NCBI GenBank assembly: GCA_945867875.1
Contig: CAMBJF010000071.1
Coordinates: forward strand, 1-10,424
DNA length: 10,424 nt
From: an uncultured Ruminococcus sp.
Lineage (GTDB): Bacteria > Bacillota > Clostridia > Oscillospirales > Ruminococcaceae
Direction: 5' to 3'
Below the pieces are notes generated by a model. It was not told where the DNA came from. It made no database searches and was given only the letters and a program-made list of their open reading frames with translations. The position numbers and the translations under genes are program-made. Shown here in pieces: positions 1-7,241 of this stretch (position 1 is its first letter; each line of letters opens with the position of its first letter).

Positions 1-45
1 GATAGCGTAGCGTCTCGTGGGCTCGGAGATGTGTATAAGAGACAG
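1..45 (+). other. Illumina Nextera adapter and i7 index (contamination)
   Basis: Bases 12-45 are identical to the 34-base Nextera read-2 transposase adapter, ending in the Tn5 mosaic end AGATGTGTATAAGAGACAG at 27-45. Bases 4-11 (AGCGTAGC) match the N709 i7 index as written in the primer, and 1-3 (GAT) fit the end of the P7 flow-cell sequence. The order P7 tail, index, adapter, insert is that of a library molecule, so this block is untrimmed synthetic sequence at a contig end. It should be removed before annotation. The match is from memory but is long and exact. Confidence 0.97.
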
Positions 46-50
46 TTGTA

Positions 51-1940
51 ATGCTGTTGACGCTTACAGTCATCATCATATCCGTATCACTTGTTATGTC
101 AAAAAAACAAACGGACGAGCTTATGACGGAGCACACAGTAATAGGCATACATATCCTTGAAAATGATATGACGGTGGAGGAAGAGCGTCTCGGGCGTGCA
201 GCAGATTCCATAGTTCAGGGCGCAGCGGCAGCGGCTCTTTCGGGAAACACCAGAAATCTTGAAACCTCCTGGAACAAAATAAAATCAACAGACAATGATT
301 TTGCCATACTCACTGACACTGACGGAAATGTTCTCTGGCAGTCAGAGGGCTGTAAAATAACATCTTATGATGTCTCGGCAGCTCTGGCAGGAGATGTAAA
401 GAGCGGTATCTCCGCAAACTGCGGCGTTCAGCTTGCTCTTGAATATATCACCCCCGTCAAGTACAATAACAGCACCCTTGTCGGTGCAGTTATTGTCGGT
501 ATGGATCTTGCCGAGCCCTCTTATCTTGACAATGTCAAGACTCAGTCCGAAACAGAAGTAACTCTTTTTGCCGGTCCCACACGCTACTCCACCACTATCG
601 TGGACAAAAACGGTGACAGAGTTATCGGAACAGATATGGCTGACAATGTTAAGAGCACCGTCATAGACGGAGGAGAAGAATACAAAGGCAAGGCTGTGAT
701 AGTCGGACAGGAATATTACGTTATCTATCAGCCTATGTATGATATGGACGGAAAGCTTGTGGGTGCATATTTCTCAGGTCTTTCAGCCGCAAGCTCCAAT
801 GCACTTTTCAGAAATATGCTTATTATTGTTATCGTAATGGGCGTTGCGGTTATGGTCATCTCCTCGGTACTCCTCTTCCTGCTTATCAGAAAGATGATCG
901 AGAAGCCAATAACCGAAGTTAACAAGATCGCCGATGATATGTGCAGCGGCAATCTCGGAACTCCCGACAGCTCATTCACATTCAGTGATGACGAAATGGG
1001 TATGTTCGCAAAGCGTCTTGAAGTGACCAAGAAAACCCTTAACACATACATAAATGATATCTCTGATATCCTTGCACATATGGGCGACGGCGATTTTACC
1101 CACACTCCCGCAGTTGAATACATAGGCGACTTTATCAGGATAAATGATTCATTCAAAAAGATAAACAAGAACCTCCATGGCATAATCCAGAACATAATTC
1201 TTTCCGCCAATGAGGTTATGAGCGGCGCTGAACAAATGGAAAGCGGCTCACAGACCCTTGCTGACGGCACGACCACTCAGGCTGCGGCTATTGAGCAGCT
1301 CTCCTCCTCAATAAGCGACATTTCCTCTCAGATAACCAACACCGCAAACAATGCAGGCACAGCAAACGAGCTGTCCCTCAGAACATCAGAAAAAATATCC
1401 GTTCAGGATAACGAGATAAAGAATATGATCTCGGCTATGAACGATATTCAGCAGCATTCTCAGGAAATAAGCAAGATAATCGGCACTATTGAAGATATTG
1501 CGTTCCAGACAAATATCCTTGCCCTCAATGCAGCTGTTGAAGCAGCCCGTGCGGGAGATGCAGGCAAGGGCTTTGCAGTGGTAGCGGACGAGGTAAGAAA
1601 CCTTGCAGCAAAGAGCTCGGAAGCCGCTCAAAGCACCAACGCTCTTATCACAGCAACAGTAAACGCCGTGGAAAACGGCTCACGAATTGCAGAGGCAACC
1701 GCAGAATCTATGAAATCCGTCAAGACCTTTGCAGAGCAGACAAACGACCTTATTACACAGATATCCCAGGCATCGGCAACTCAGTCGGAAGCCGTACATC
1801 AGGTAACGGCAGGCATCGACCAGATATCGGGAGTCGTTCAGATGAACTCGGCAACCGCAGAACAGTCCGCAGCCTCCTGCGAGACACTCAGCAGTATGTC
1901 AAGAGAACTGAAAAATCAGATATCCAAGCTGAAAGCATAA
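51..1940 (+). CDS. Methyl-accepting chemotaxis protein, 5' partial
   Basis: This is a transmembrane chemoreceptor that would pass ligand binding outside the cell to CheA/CheW and the flagellar motor. Numbering from the ATG at 51, residues 1-17 are a first membrane helix and about 25-250 are the extracellular sensor. The sensor's second half (STTIVDKNGDRVIGT, then YYVIYQPMYDMDGKLVGAYF) resembles the Cache_3-Cache_2 type. A second membrane helix lies at about 253-279, followed by HAMP-like segments to about 375. The signalling coiled coil has the conserved hairpin tip near 479-520 (IAFQTNILALNAAVEAARAG, then GKGFAVVADEVRNLA). There is no C-terminal NWETF-type CheR tether. The true start is probably lost: codon 48-50 is in frame, everything before 46 is adapter, and the protein begins directly in a hydrophobic helix without the usual basic N-terminus. 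Roughly 10-20 residues are likely missing. No che genes adjoin it, and the ligand cannot be read from the sequence. Confidence 0.95.
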   Translation: MLLTLTVIIISVSLVMSKKQTDELMTEHTVIGIHILENDMTVEEERLGRAADSIVQGAAAAALSGNTRNLETSWNKIKSTDNDFAILTDTDGNVLWQSEGCKITSYDVSAALAGDVKSGISANCGVQLALEYITPVKYNNSTLVGAVIVGMDLAEPSYLDNVKTQSETEVTLFAGPTRYSTTIVDKNGDRVIGTDMADNVKSTVIDGGEEYKGKAVIVGQEYYVIYQPMYDMDGKLVGAYFSGLSAASSNALFRNMLIIVIVMGVAVMVISSVLLFLLIRKMIEKPITEVNKIADDMCSGNLGTPDSSFTFSDDEMGMFAKRLEVTKKTLNTYINDISDILAHMGDGDFTHTPAVEYIGDFIRINDSFKKINKNLHGIIQNIILSANEVMSGAEQMESGSQTLADGTTTQAAAIEQLSSSISDISSQITNTANNAGTANELSLRTSEKISVQDNEIKNMISAMNDIQQHSQEISKIIGTIEDIAFQTNILALNAAVEAARAGDAGKGFAVVADEVRNLAAKSSEAAQSTNALITATVNAVENGSRIAEATAESMKSVKTFAEQTNDLITQISQASATQSEAVHQVTAGIDQISGVVQMNSATAEQSAASCETLSSMSRELKNQISKLKA

Positions 1941-1985
1941 AAAATTACTCCCGTTTGTGTAAAAGCAAACGGGAGGACTTTTTCG
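1941..1985. terminator. Bidirectional intrinsic terminator
   Basis: A perfect 10-bp stem, CTCCCGTTTG at 1948-1957 pairing with CAAACGGGAG at 1966-1975, encloses an 8-base loop. It is followed by TTTTT at 1979-1983 on the + strand. On the - strand the same stem is followed by a T-run (the complement of the A-run at 1939-1944). It therefore ends both the chemoreceptor transcript and the convergent esterase transcript. Confidence 0.9.
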
Positions 1986-1991
1986 TTATCT

Positions 1992-3086
1992 TTATAATCC
2001 TAAGCTTTCAAAAACAGCGTTTACTTCCTTTGAAAGTATCTCAGAAACCTTTTCGTGGGATATCTCAGATGGGTGCCAGTCAGCTCCTATTCCGTCAGAT
2101 TCAAGCTGAACGGGCAAGGGCACAAATTTTATCCTGTCATCGTGTTCCCTCTTGAATTTATCGACACAGGAAATTTCCTCTTCAAGGAGGTCTGTTCCCA
2201 TAATTCCATATGTGCAGATAATATATGAAGAAGGATTTTTCTCTCTGAGCATTTCAAGGAATGCATAATACTTTTCACAGAATGTATCGCATCTTTCCTT
2301 GATGTGCTTAGTCCATGACTGGTCGTTGGTTCCCATATTGAAAACTATCACCTGGGGAACATAGCTTGTAAAATCCCATTCTGTGTAATGAGCGTGATCC
2401 TCTATGCCGAGAGACTTTTCAAGAGGACTGTCGGTGTATGGGTAAAGGTCGTGAATGAGCCAGTTATCAATGGGCTTTTCAGCTTTATCATCGACCCAGC
2501 AGGAATAAACACCCATTCCGCTCCAGGAAACATACTGAAACTCTGCTTTGCATTTAAGAGCAGTCTTATAAGCATAGCCCTTGATAGGATTTTCGGTCTC
2601 GGTAGAGAAAACGTCCTTGTTCCATATTCCGTCAATGCCGTAGCCGCATGTTATGGAGTCACCCACAAATTCGATCCTGCGCTCATATTCGGGCTTAGGC
2701 GGGGGCAGGAGTTCGCCGTCAATATGTATCTCAGAAATGCCCATCTTAGCAAATGCAGCCTCGGAAAGCTTCATAAGACGTATCTTTGTTTTTTGCGGTT
2801 TATCTGAACGATAAAGCTCATAAACAGCTTTCTTTTCATCTATCTTGAAAATCTTTGAAGGAACCGTCTCACCGTTCACGCACACACCTGCCCAGGCTCT
2901 GTAAATATCCTCGGGAGGGGTAAGATCACTGATTATCTCGGCACTTGCGCTTGTGCCCACAAATTCAAACTCGATAAAGGAATTGGTGTAGTCAATGTAG
3001 CGGACACCGTTTTTTTCAAGGCTTCTTCCGCTTATCCTCACCTTGCTGCTGTCGGCAGGAAAAGAAAAAATTTTTTCATCGTTCAT
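1992..3086 (-). CDS. SGNH/GDSL carbohydrate esterase, CE2-like
   Basis: Probable acetyl esterase that removes O-acetyl groups from plant polysaccharides or oligosaccharides. The layout matches carbohydrate esterase family 2: an N-terminal beta-rich domain at about 5-125, then an SGNH hydrolase domain. Motifs are block I GDSIT with the nucleophile Ser144, SGMG as the Gly block near 189-192, GTND at 252-255, and DWHPS carrying the catalytic His338. The length of 364 residues suits the family. I chose the ATG at 3086 because AAAGGAA lies upstream at a slightly long spacing (about 11 bases). An in-frame ATG at 3107 and a TTG at 3113 have no clear ribosome binding site. No signal peptide is visible from any of these starts, so the enzyme may act on imported oligosaccharides in the cytoplasm. 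The gene follows tRNA-Thr and its terminator, and I see no convincing promoter of its own. The substrate (xylan, glucomannan or other) is not decided by sequence. Confidence 0.85.
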   Translation of the reverse strand: MNDEKIFSFPADSSKVRISGRSLEKNGVRYIDYTNSFIEFEFVGTSASAEIISDLTPPEDIYRAWAGVCVNGETVPSKIFKIDEKKAVYELYRSDKPQKTKIRLMKLSEAAFAKMGISEIHIDGELLPPPKPEYERRIEFVGDSITCGYGIDGIWNKDVFSTETENPIKGYAYKTALKCKAEFQYVSWSGMGVYSCWVDDKAEKPIDNWLIHDLYPYTDSPLEKSLGIEDHAHYTEWDFTSYVPQVIVFNMGTNDQSWTKHIKERCDTFCEKYYAFLEMLREKNPSSYIICTYGIMGTDLLEEEISCVDKFKREHDDRIKFVPLPVQLESDGIGADWHPSEISHEKVSEILSKEVNAVFESLGL

Positions 3087-3131
3087 CGGAGTATCGGTTC
3101 CTTTCATAATCAAACTTTATCTGTATAAACG

Positions 3132-3177
3132 AAAAAGCCTTATAAACAACCCTTTCAGATCATCTACAAGGCTTTTT
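3132..3177 (-). terminator. Terminator of tRNA-Thr
   Basis: A perfect 10-bp inverted repeat, AAAAAGCCTT at 3132-3141 and AAGGCTTTTT at 3168-3177, encloses a 26-base loop. On the - strand the distal arm gives GGCTTTTT, the T-tract of an intrinsic terminator. The upstream arm begins at the last base of the tRNA CCA end, so transcription would stop immediately after the tRNA. The large loop and A/T-rich stem suggest moderate efficiency, which could let some transcription run into the esterase gene. Confidence 0.7.
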
Positions 3178-3252
3178 GGAGCTGATTACCGGATTTGAAC
3201 CGGTGACCTCATCCTTACCAAGGATGTGCTCTACCAACTGAGCTAAATCAGC
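3177..3252 (-). tRNA. tRNA-Thr (anticodon GGT)
   Basis: On the - strand the 76-base sequence folds as a complete cloverleaf. The acceptor is GCTGATT with AATCAGC, the D arm GCTC/GAGC, and the anticodon stem CATCC/GGATG with loop TTGGTAA, giving anticodon GGT at 3217-3219. The T arm is ACCGG/CCGGT with loop TTCAAAT. The discriminator base is T and CCA is encoded (3177-3179). GGT reads ACC and ACU threonine codons. It stands alone rather than in a tRNA cluster. Confidence 0.97.
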
Positions 3253-3288
3253 GATTTGTTTTATGCTCTCTCGTCGGAGTGCTTTATC

Positions 3289-3317
3289 ATTATAACTCCA
3301 TTATTCGCAAAAGTCAA
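3289..3317 (-). promoter_or_regulatory. Sigma-A promoter of tRNA-Thr
   Basis: On the - strand, -35 TTGACT (3312-3317) and a consensus -10 TATAAT (3289-3294) are separated by exactly 17 bases. The start point would fall near 3282, about 30 bases before the mature tRNA 5' end. The near-consensus strength is expected for a stable RNA gene. Confidence 0.88.
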
Positions 3318-3366
3318 TACTTTTTGACAAAAAAATCTTGTTAACTTTTTATGAACTTATAAATCC

Positions 3367-3409
3367 CGCTTTGTTACGTGAAAACTTAAAAAAATTTGGT
3401 TACAAAGCG
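3367..3409. repeat. Inverted repeat in divergent intergenic region
   Basis: CGCTTTGT at 3367-3374 and ACAAAGCG at 3402-3409 are perfect inverted arms. The symmetry continues inward for two more bases (AC/GT) after one mismatch. Arm centres are about 35 bases apart, and the A/T-rich spacer makes a stable RNA hairpin unlikely, so a paired operator is more plausible than a terminator. It lies about 70-120 bases upstream of the lipoprotein promoter and beyond the tRNA promoter. No known regulator motif was recognised. Confidence 0.4.
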
Positions 3410-3479
3410 TGAAAAAGGTTGCTGAATTATAACAAATTATTACAGATTCGTTTTAACTATAGAAATTCTGGAGAAAGTA

Positions 3480-3488
3480 TGCTATAAT
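3480..3488 (+). promoter_or_regulatory. Extended -10 promoter of the lipoprotein gene
   Basis: TGCTATAAT contains a consensus -10 hexamer (3483-3488) preceded by the TGn extension. No good -35 hexamer is seen at the usual distance (the sequence near 3460-3465 is TAGAAA), so the extended -10 probably compensates or an activator helps. The start point would be near 3495, leaving a short leader of about 48 bases. The ribosome binding site is AAAGGA at 3528-3533. Confidence 0.65.
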
Positions 3489-3542
3489 CTAAATGCATCA
3501 GGAAAGTATGCACTCTGACAAACAACGAAAGGATGGAACATT

Positions 3543-5969
3543 ATGAAAAAGACTATTGCCTCAGTAAGCGCAGCCAAAAGAACCGCTTGCCTCCTTACAG
3601 CAGGTATGATGATTTTATCTACAGGATTTATGACAGGCTGCGGCAAGAACAGCGATTCAAACAACACCGCCGTGGTCGATCAGCAGGAAGCTGCAAAAGC
3701 TCTCGCCTTCAAGGTAACAGATATACCTATCGAAGGTCTTGAGAATTTCTACGGCACCATTCAGTCAAAGAACGGACTTTTCTATCTCATTTACAATGAA
3801 TATGAAAAAAACGGCGATGACTACCTTTCAAAGTATTACATAAAGGAATATGATGAAACAGGTGCTGAAAAGCTATCTATTCCTGTTTATGAGCAGACCG
3901 ATCCCAACGTTTACGGAAACATTTACGGCGATCTTAATGTAAATGATGACGGCTCTGTTACCTGTCTCCTTAATGAGTACAGCTATGACGACGAGACAGG
4001 CGACAGCAATGAAAAATACAAGCTCCTCACCTTTGATTCCACAGGCGCAAAGGTCTCCGAGGTAGATATGGATAAGCTTTTCACCCAAGAAGATAATGAC
4101 AACAACAGATATTTTCAGGGTTACATCATCGACTCTCAGGGCAATCTTATCCTCAATATGAACTCTGTTATCAGAATATGCGACAACACAGGCAAGAAGC
4201 TCGCTGACATTGATGCCGGTCTTTCCGAGAATGCCTGGATATCAAGCCTTATCACCACAAATACAGGCGTTCCCGCGGTTCTCATATATGACTACAGCAA
4301 TCAGGACAATCCCAACGTCATCAAAGAGATAGATGTTGCCAACAAGTCATTCGGCAAGGAATATCCTCTTGCAAGCGGTATTATTAACGGAATTTACTCG
4401 GGCAGCGGTGATTACCTTTGCTACTCTACATCTGACACAGGCATTTCCGGTGTTAGAGCTGACACTTTAGCGGTTGAGCCTGTCCTCAATCTGCTGAACC
4501 TCGGTGTTGATAACTCAAATATCTCCACATTCTCGATATGCGATGATGGCTCATTCCTTACCGTAAGCACCGATTATTCGGGATACACCTCAAATACAAC
4601 CATCAGCAAGATATCCCCTGTTGACAGCTCAGAGGTGAAAGAAAAGGAAATAATCACTCTCGGCTGCTTCAGCATCGACTGGAATATCCGCTCCGAGATC
4701 GCAGCATTCAACAAGCAGAGCGACAAATACACCATTTATACAACAAGCTTCAGCGATTCCAACGATACAAGCGACTGGAATGCCGCTCTGACAAAGTTCA
4801 ACAACGAGCTTCTTGCAGGAAATGTTCCCGACCTTATCCTCCTCAATAACCAGATGCCCATAAACAGCTATGCATCAAAAGGTCTTTTCACTGACCTTTA
4901 TGAATTTCTTGACAAGGATTCCGAGCTCAGCAAGGACGACTTTATGCCCAATGTCCTGACAGCTCTCGAAAAGGACGGCAAGCTTTATGAGCTTACTCCT
5001 GCATTCTCCGTCCAGACCCTTGCTGCAAAGACCTCTCTCGTTGGCACAGACCGCTCCATTACCCTTGACAGGGCAAAAGAAGTTATGGCAGGTATGGGAG
5101 ACAATGTTCAGATGTTCTCCAACCCTATAACAGCTTCTGATTTCCTGTCAAACGCAATAACCTATTCTGATTTTGTTGACTACAAAAACGGAACCTGCAA
5201 CTTTGACACACCAGAATTCAAGGCATTCCTTGAATATGCAAAAACTCTTCCCACCGAGATCGACTATGACAAGCTTTACAATGACAATCCCAACTACTGG
5301 CAGGATAACGAAAAGGCTTGCCGTGAGAACAGAGCCCTTTTCTACAATATGTACTTCAATGATTTCAGCACATACAAGCAGACAAGGGACGGTTATTTCG
5401 GCGAGGACATCACCTTCACAGGTTTCCCTGTATCAACTGAGGGTGAATCCGGTTCTATGATAACAGCGTCCTCTGAAATGGCTATTTCTTCAAAATCTAA
5501 GCACAAGGACGGTGCATGGGAGTTCATTAAGTACGTTATTTTAAACAATGTAACTGAAAAACCCGAATATGTATGGAATGAGTCCACAGGCAAACAGGAG
5601 ACCACAGGCAACACCACATACTCTTCCAAGAGCTACAACCTCCCCGTTCTCAGAGATCAGCTCCGGAAGCTGGGCACTCAGGCAATGAGCACAAGCTATT
5701 ACATCGACGCTGACGGCAATCAGGTTGAGCAGAGCTCTTCCTACTACATTGGCGACCAGGAAGTAAAGATCTCCGCACTCACTCAAGAGGAAGTTGATAT
5801 GCTCATTGATTACTTCTCTTCTGTTACAAGGCTTTCAAGATATGACCAGAGCATCAACGACATCATCAACGAAGAAACAGCTCTTTTCTTTGATGGCACA
5901 AAGTCCGTTGACGAAACAGCTTCCATCATTCAGTCAAGAGCAAGCATCTATATGAGCGAACAGTATTAA
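3543..5969 (+). CDS. Lipoprotein with ABC-type solute-binding domain
   Basis: A membrane-anchored extracellular binding protein of 808 residues. The N-terminus has a basic region, a hydrophobic stretch and a lipobox FMTGC, so Cys33 should be lipidated. Residues about 50-365 form a repetitive beta-rich region with units of the type 'DDGSVTCLL ... FDSTGAKV' and 'DSQGNLIL ... CDNTGKKL', which looks like a beta-propeller. Residues about 368-790 resemble family 1 extracellular solute-binding proteins. They open with IITLGCFSIDWNIRSEIAAF, then GNVPDLILLNN (the typical 'PD' strand), GLFTDLYEFLDKD, and a late segment SEMAISSKSKHKDGAWEFIKYV. Family 1 proteins usually bind sugars or oligosaccharides for ABC importers and are about 400-450 residues long, so this one is nearly doubled. 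No permease or ATPase gene is adjacent, and it is flanked by its own promoter and terminator, hence monocistronic. The AAAGGA site 9 bases before ATG supports the start. The ligand is unknown. Confidence 0.85.
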   Translation: MKKTIASVSAAKRTACLLTAGMMILSTGFMTGCGKNSDSNNTAVVDQQEAAKALAFKVTDIPIEGLENFYGTIQSKNGLFYLIYNEYEKNGDDYLSKYYIKEYDETGAEKLSIPVYEQTDPNVYGNIYGDLNVNDDGSVTCLLNEYSYDDETGDSNEKYKLLTFDSTGAKVSEVDMDKLFTQEDNDNNRYFQGYIIDSQGNLILNMNSVIRICDNTGKKLADIDAGLSENAWISSLITTNTGVPAVLIYDYSNQDNPNVIKEIDVANKSFGKEYPLASGIINGIYSGSGDYLCYSTSDTGISGVRADTLAVEPVLNLLNLGVDNSNISTFSICDDGSFLTVSTDYSGYTSNTTISKISPVDSSEVKEKEIITLGCFSIDWNIRSEIAAFNKQSDKYTIYTTSFSDSNDTSDWNAALTKFNNELLAGNVPDLILLNNQMPINSYASKGLFTDLYEFLDKDSELSKDDFMPNVLTALEKDGKLYELTPAFSVQTLAAKTSLVGTDRSITLDRAKEVMAGMGDNVQMFSNPITASDFLSNAITYSDFVDYKNGTCNFDTPEFKAFLEYAKTLPTEIDYDKLYNDNPNYWQDNEKACRENRALFYNMYFNDFSTYKQTRDGYFGEDITFTGFPVSTEGESGSMITASSEMAISSKSKHKDGAWEFIKYVILNNVTEKPEYVWNESTGKQETTGNTTYSSKSYNLPVLRDQLRKLGTQAMSTSYYIDADGNQVEQSSSYYIGDQEVKISALTQEEVDMLIDYFSSVTRLSRYDQSINDIINEETALFFDGTKSVDETASIIQSRASIYMSEQY

Positions 5970-5988
5970 ACTATCCCAAATAAAACTA

Positions 5989-6022
5989 ATGTCTGCACGG
6001 CTTTTGCTGTGCAGACATTTTT
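5989..6022 (+). terminator. Intrinsic terminator of the lipoprotein gene
   Basis: ATGTCTGCAC at 5989-5998 pairs perfectly with GTGCAGACAT at 6009-6018. Three further inner pairs (one G-T) close a TTTT tetraloop, making about 13 bp. A TTTTT tract at 6018-6022 follows. It begins 19 bases after the stop codon. Confidence 0.93.
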
Positions 6023-6032
6023 GTGTATGCAT

Positions 6033-6076
6033 AAAAAATCCCGCCTTTCAAACAAACGAAAGACGGGTGATTTTTT
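6033..6076. terminator. Terminator of the mgtE-pyk-PPIase-zinc ribbon unit
   Basis: CCCG at 6040-6043 and CTTTC at 6045-6049 pair with GAAAG at 6058-6062 and CGGG at 6064-6067, with one internal mismatch and an 8-base loop. The stem is flanked by an A-run (6033-6038) and a T-run (6071-6076), so it can act on both strands. It lies just past the stop at 6084 of the leftward genes and back to back with the lipoprotein terminator. Confidence 0.82.
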
Positions 6077-6083
6077 ATAACAT

Positions 6084-6395
6084 TTATCCCAAATTTGAAA
6101 GTATAGCTCCGATAATATCAAAAAGCACATTCAAAATAATAATGAATACTATCACAGAAAGACAGCCTTTCAGCTTTCCTTTTGGCTTGACTTCGGGTGA
6201 TTTTTCGGAATTTGACTGATTGCTCTGAGACATTCTCGGGTCATTCTGAGTAAAGGTCTGTTTCTCGTGGGTGTGCCCCGGTATCTGAGAGCAGTCAATG
6301 GAATAATCAGTGTTATCCTCATAAACTGCGCTGCCGCAGTGGGAGCAGAAGTCATCGTCCTTGCTCAGGCGGTGACAGTTCGGACACATTTTCAT
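6084..6395 (-). CDS. Small zinc-ribbon membrane protein
   Basis: A 103-residue protein of unknown function. The N-terminus carries a zinc-ribbon with ligands Cys4, Cys7, Cys17 and Cys20 (CPNC and CSHC), the 'zinc_ribbon_2' style common in small Firmicutes membrane proteins. A polar, Ser/Gln/Asn-rich linker spans about 25-72. One hydrophobic helix at about 75-100 then runs nearly to the C-terminus, predicting a tail-anchored or single-pass protein with the ribbon in the cytoplasm. The start is well supported by AAGGGGG at 6404-6410, eight bases upstream. It is the last gene of the leftward unit, 32 bases after the PPIase gene. The zinc-binding inference is strong, but its partner and role are unknown. 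Confidence 0.82.
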   Translation of the reverse strand: MKMCPNCHRLSKDDDFCSHCGSAVYEDNTDYSIDCSQIPGHTHEKQTFTQNDPRMSQSNQSNSEKSPEVKPKGKLKGCLSVIVFIIILNVLFDIIGAILSNLG

Positions 6396-6427
6396 TGCTG
6401 ATACCCCCTTAAATATGTGCGCAGGAA

Positions 6428-7219
6428 TTATTCTCCTGTATATTCAACTATTCTGACAGACTCCATCTGTACCTGAGTGATTGGCTTATCATTCTCGTCA
6501 GTTTCGACCTGTCCCATGGCTCTTACAACGTCCATACCCTCGAAAACCTGTCCGAAAACGGTGTAGCTGCCGTCAAGGAAAGGAGTTCCGCCGTATTCCT
6601 TGTAAAGCTCCTGAACATTCTTGGGCTGGGTCATTCCCGCTTCCTCAAAGGTCTCATAATAATGAACAGAGCCGTCCGCAAGACGTGTTCCGCCGAGCTC
6701 ATACTCGCCGGGGTCTGTGTTTACGATATAAAACTGGCTTCCGTCAGTAGAGGTGGAGCCTGAATTTGCATATGCAACAGCACCGCTGAAATGGTAAAGT
6801 CCTTCGGGGATGCCTCCGTCAAATTTTTCACCCCAGATAGACTTTCCGCCTGTTCCCGTACCTGTGGGGTCGCCGCCCTGATTCATAAAGTGAGGGATAA
6901 TGCGGTGAAAAATAAGCTCATCATAGTAATTCATATCGGCAAGACCGATGAAATTTTCAACGCCCTTCTGAGCCTGCTCAGGAAAAAGCTTTATCTTAAT
7001 TTCACCGAAATCCTTAACGGTGATTACAGCGATCTTTTCTCCCTCTTTCGGAGCATCAAAATTATAGACAGGGCCTTCGTCTGCATTTGATACAGCTGTA
7101 TTATCGGCAGGCTGAGTATCGCTTGATTCAGTATCATCTGCACTCTTTGCTCCGCAGGCGCAGAGCATTGCTGCAGTCATTGCTAGAGCTGCTAATTTTT
7201 TTAAGGTAGTTATCTTCAT
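6428..7219 (-). CDS. Cyclophilin-type peptidyl-prolyl isomerase, lipoprotein
   Basis: A membrane-anchored peptidyl-prolyl cis-trans isomerase, expected to assist folding of exported proteins outside the membrane. Residues 1-22 are a signal peptide with lipobox LCAC (lipidated Cys22), followed by a low-complexity acidic and Ser/Thr linker to about 50. The cyclophilin domain spans about 62-260. FHRIIPHFMNQGGD (104-117) supplies the catalytic Arg106 and pocket residues Phe111, Met112 and Gln114, then come GSQFYIV (160-166) and FGQVFEGMDVV (222-232). At the position of the human Trp121 and His126 region it reads PFLDGSYTVFG, so Trp is replaced by Phe and His by Tyr. About 40 extra residues (168-211) sit between FYIV and this strand. 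I chose the ATG at 7219, not the longer frame from 7273, because AAAGGA precedes it by 8-9 bases and the signal peptide then starts properly. The gene begins 22 bases after pyk. Confidence 0.92.
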   Translation of the reverse strand: MKITTLKKLAALAMTAAMLCACGAKSADDTESSDTQPADNTAVSNADEGPVYNFDAPKEGEKIAVITVKDFGEIKIKLFPEQAQKGVENFIGLADMNYYDELIFHRIIPHFMNQGGDPTGTGTGGKSIWGEKFDGGIPEGLYHFSGAVAYANSGSTSTDGSQFYIVNTDPGEYELGGTRLADGSVHYYETFEEAGMTQPKNVQELYKEYGGTPFLDGSYTVFGQVFEGMDVVRAMGQVETDENDKPITQVQMESVRIVEYTGE

Positions 7220-7241
7220 TTCATTATTCCTTTCGATATTG

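Noticed and set aside
3324..3363. Second + strand promoter starting from TTGACA at 3324-3329
   Set aside because: The -35 is perfect, but no -10-like hexamer lies 16-18 bases downstream. The nearest TTATAA is about 28 bases away.
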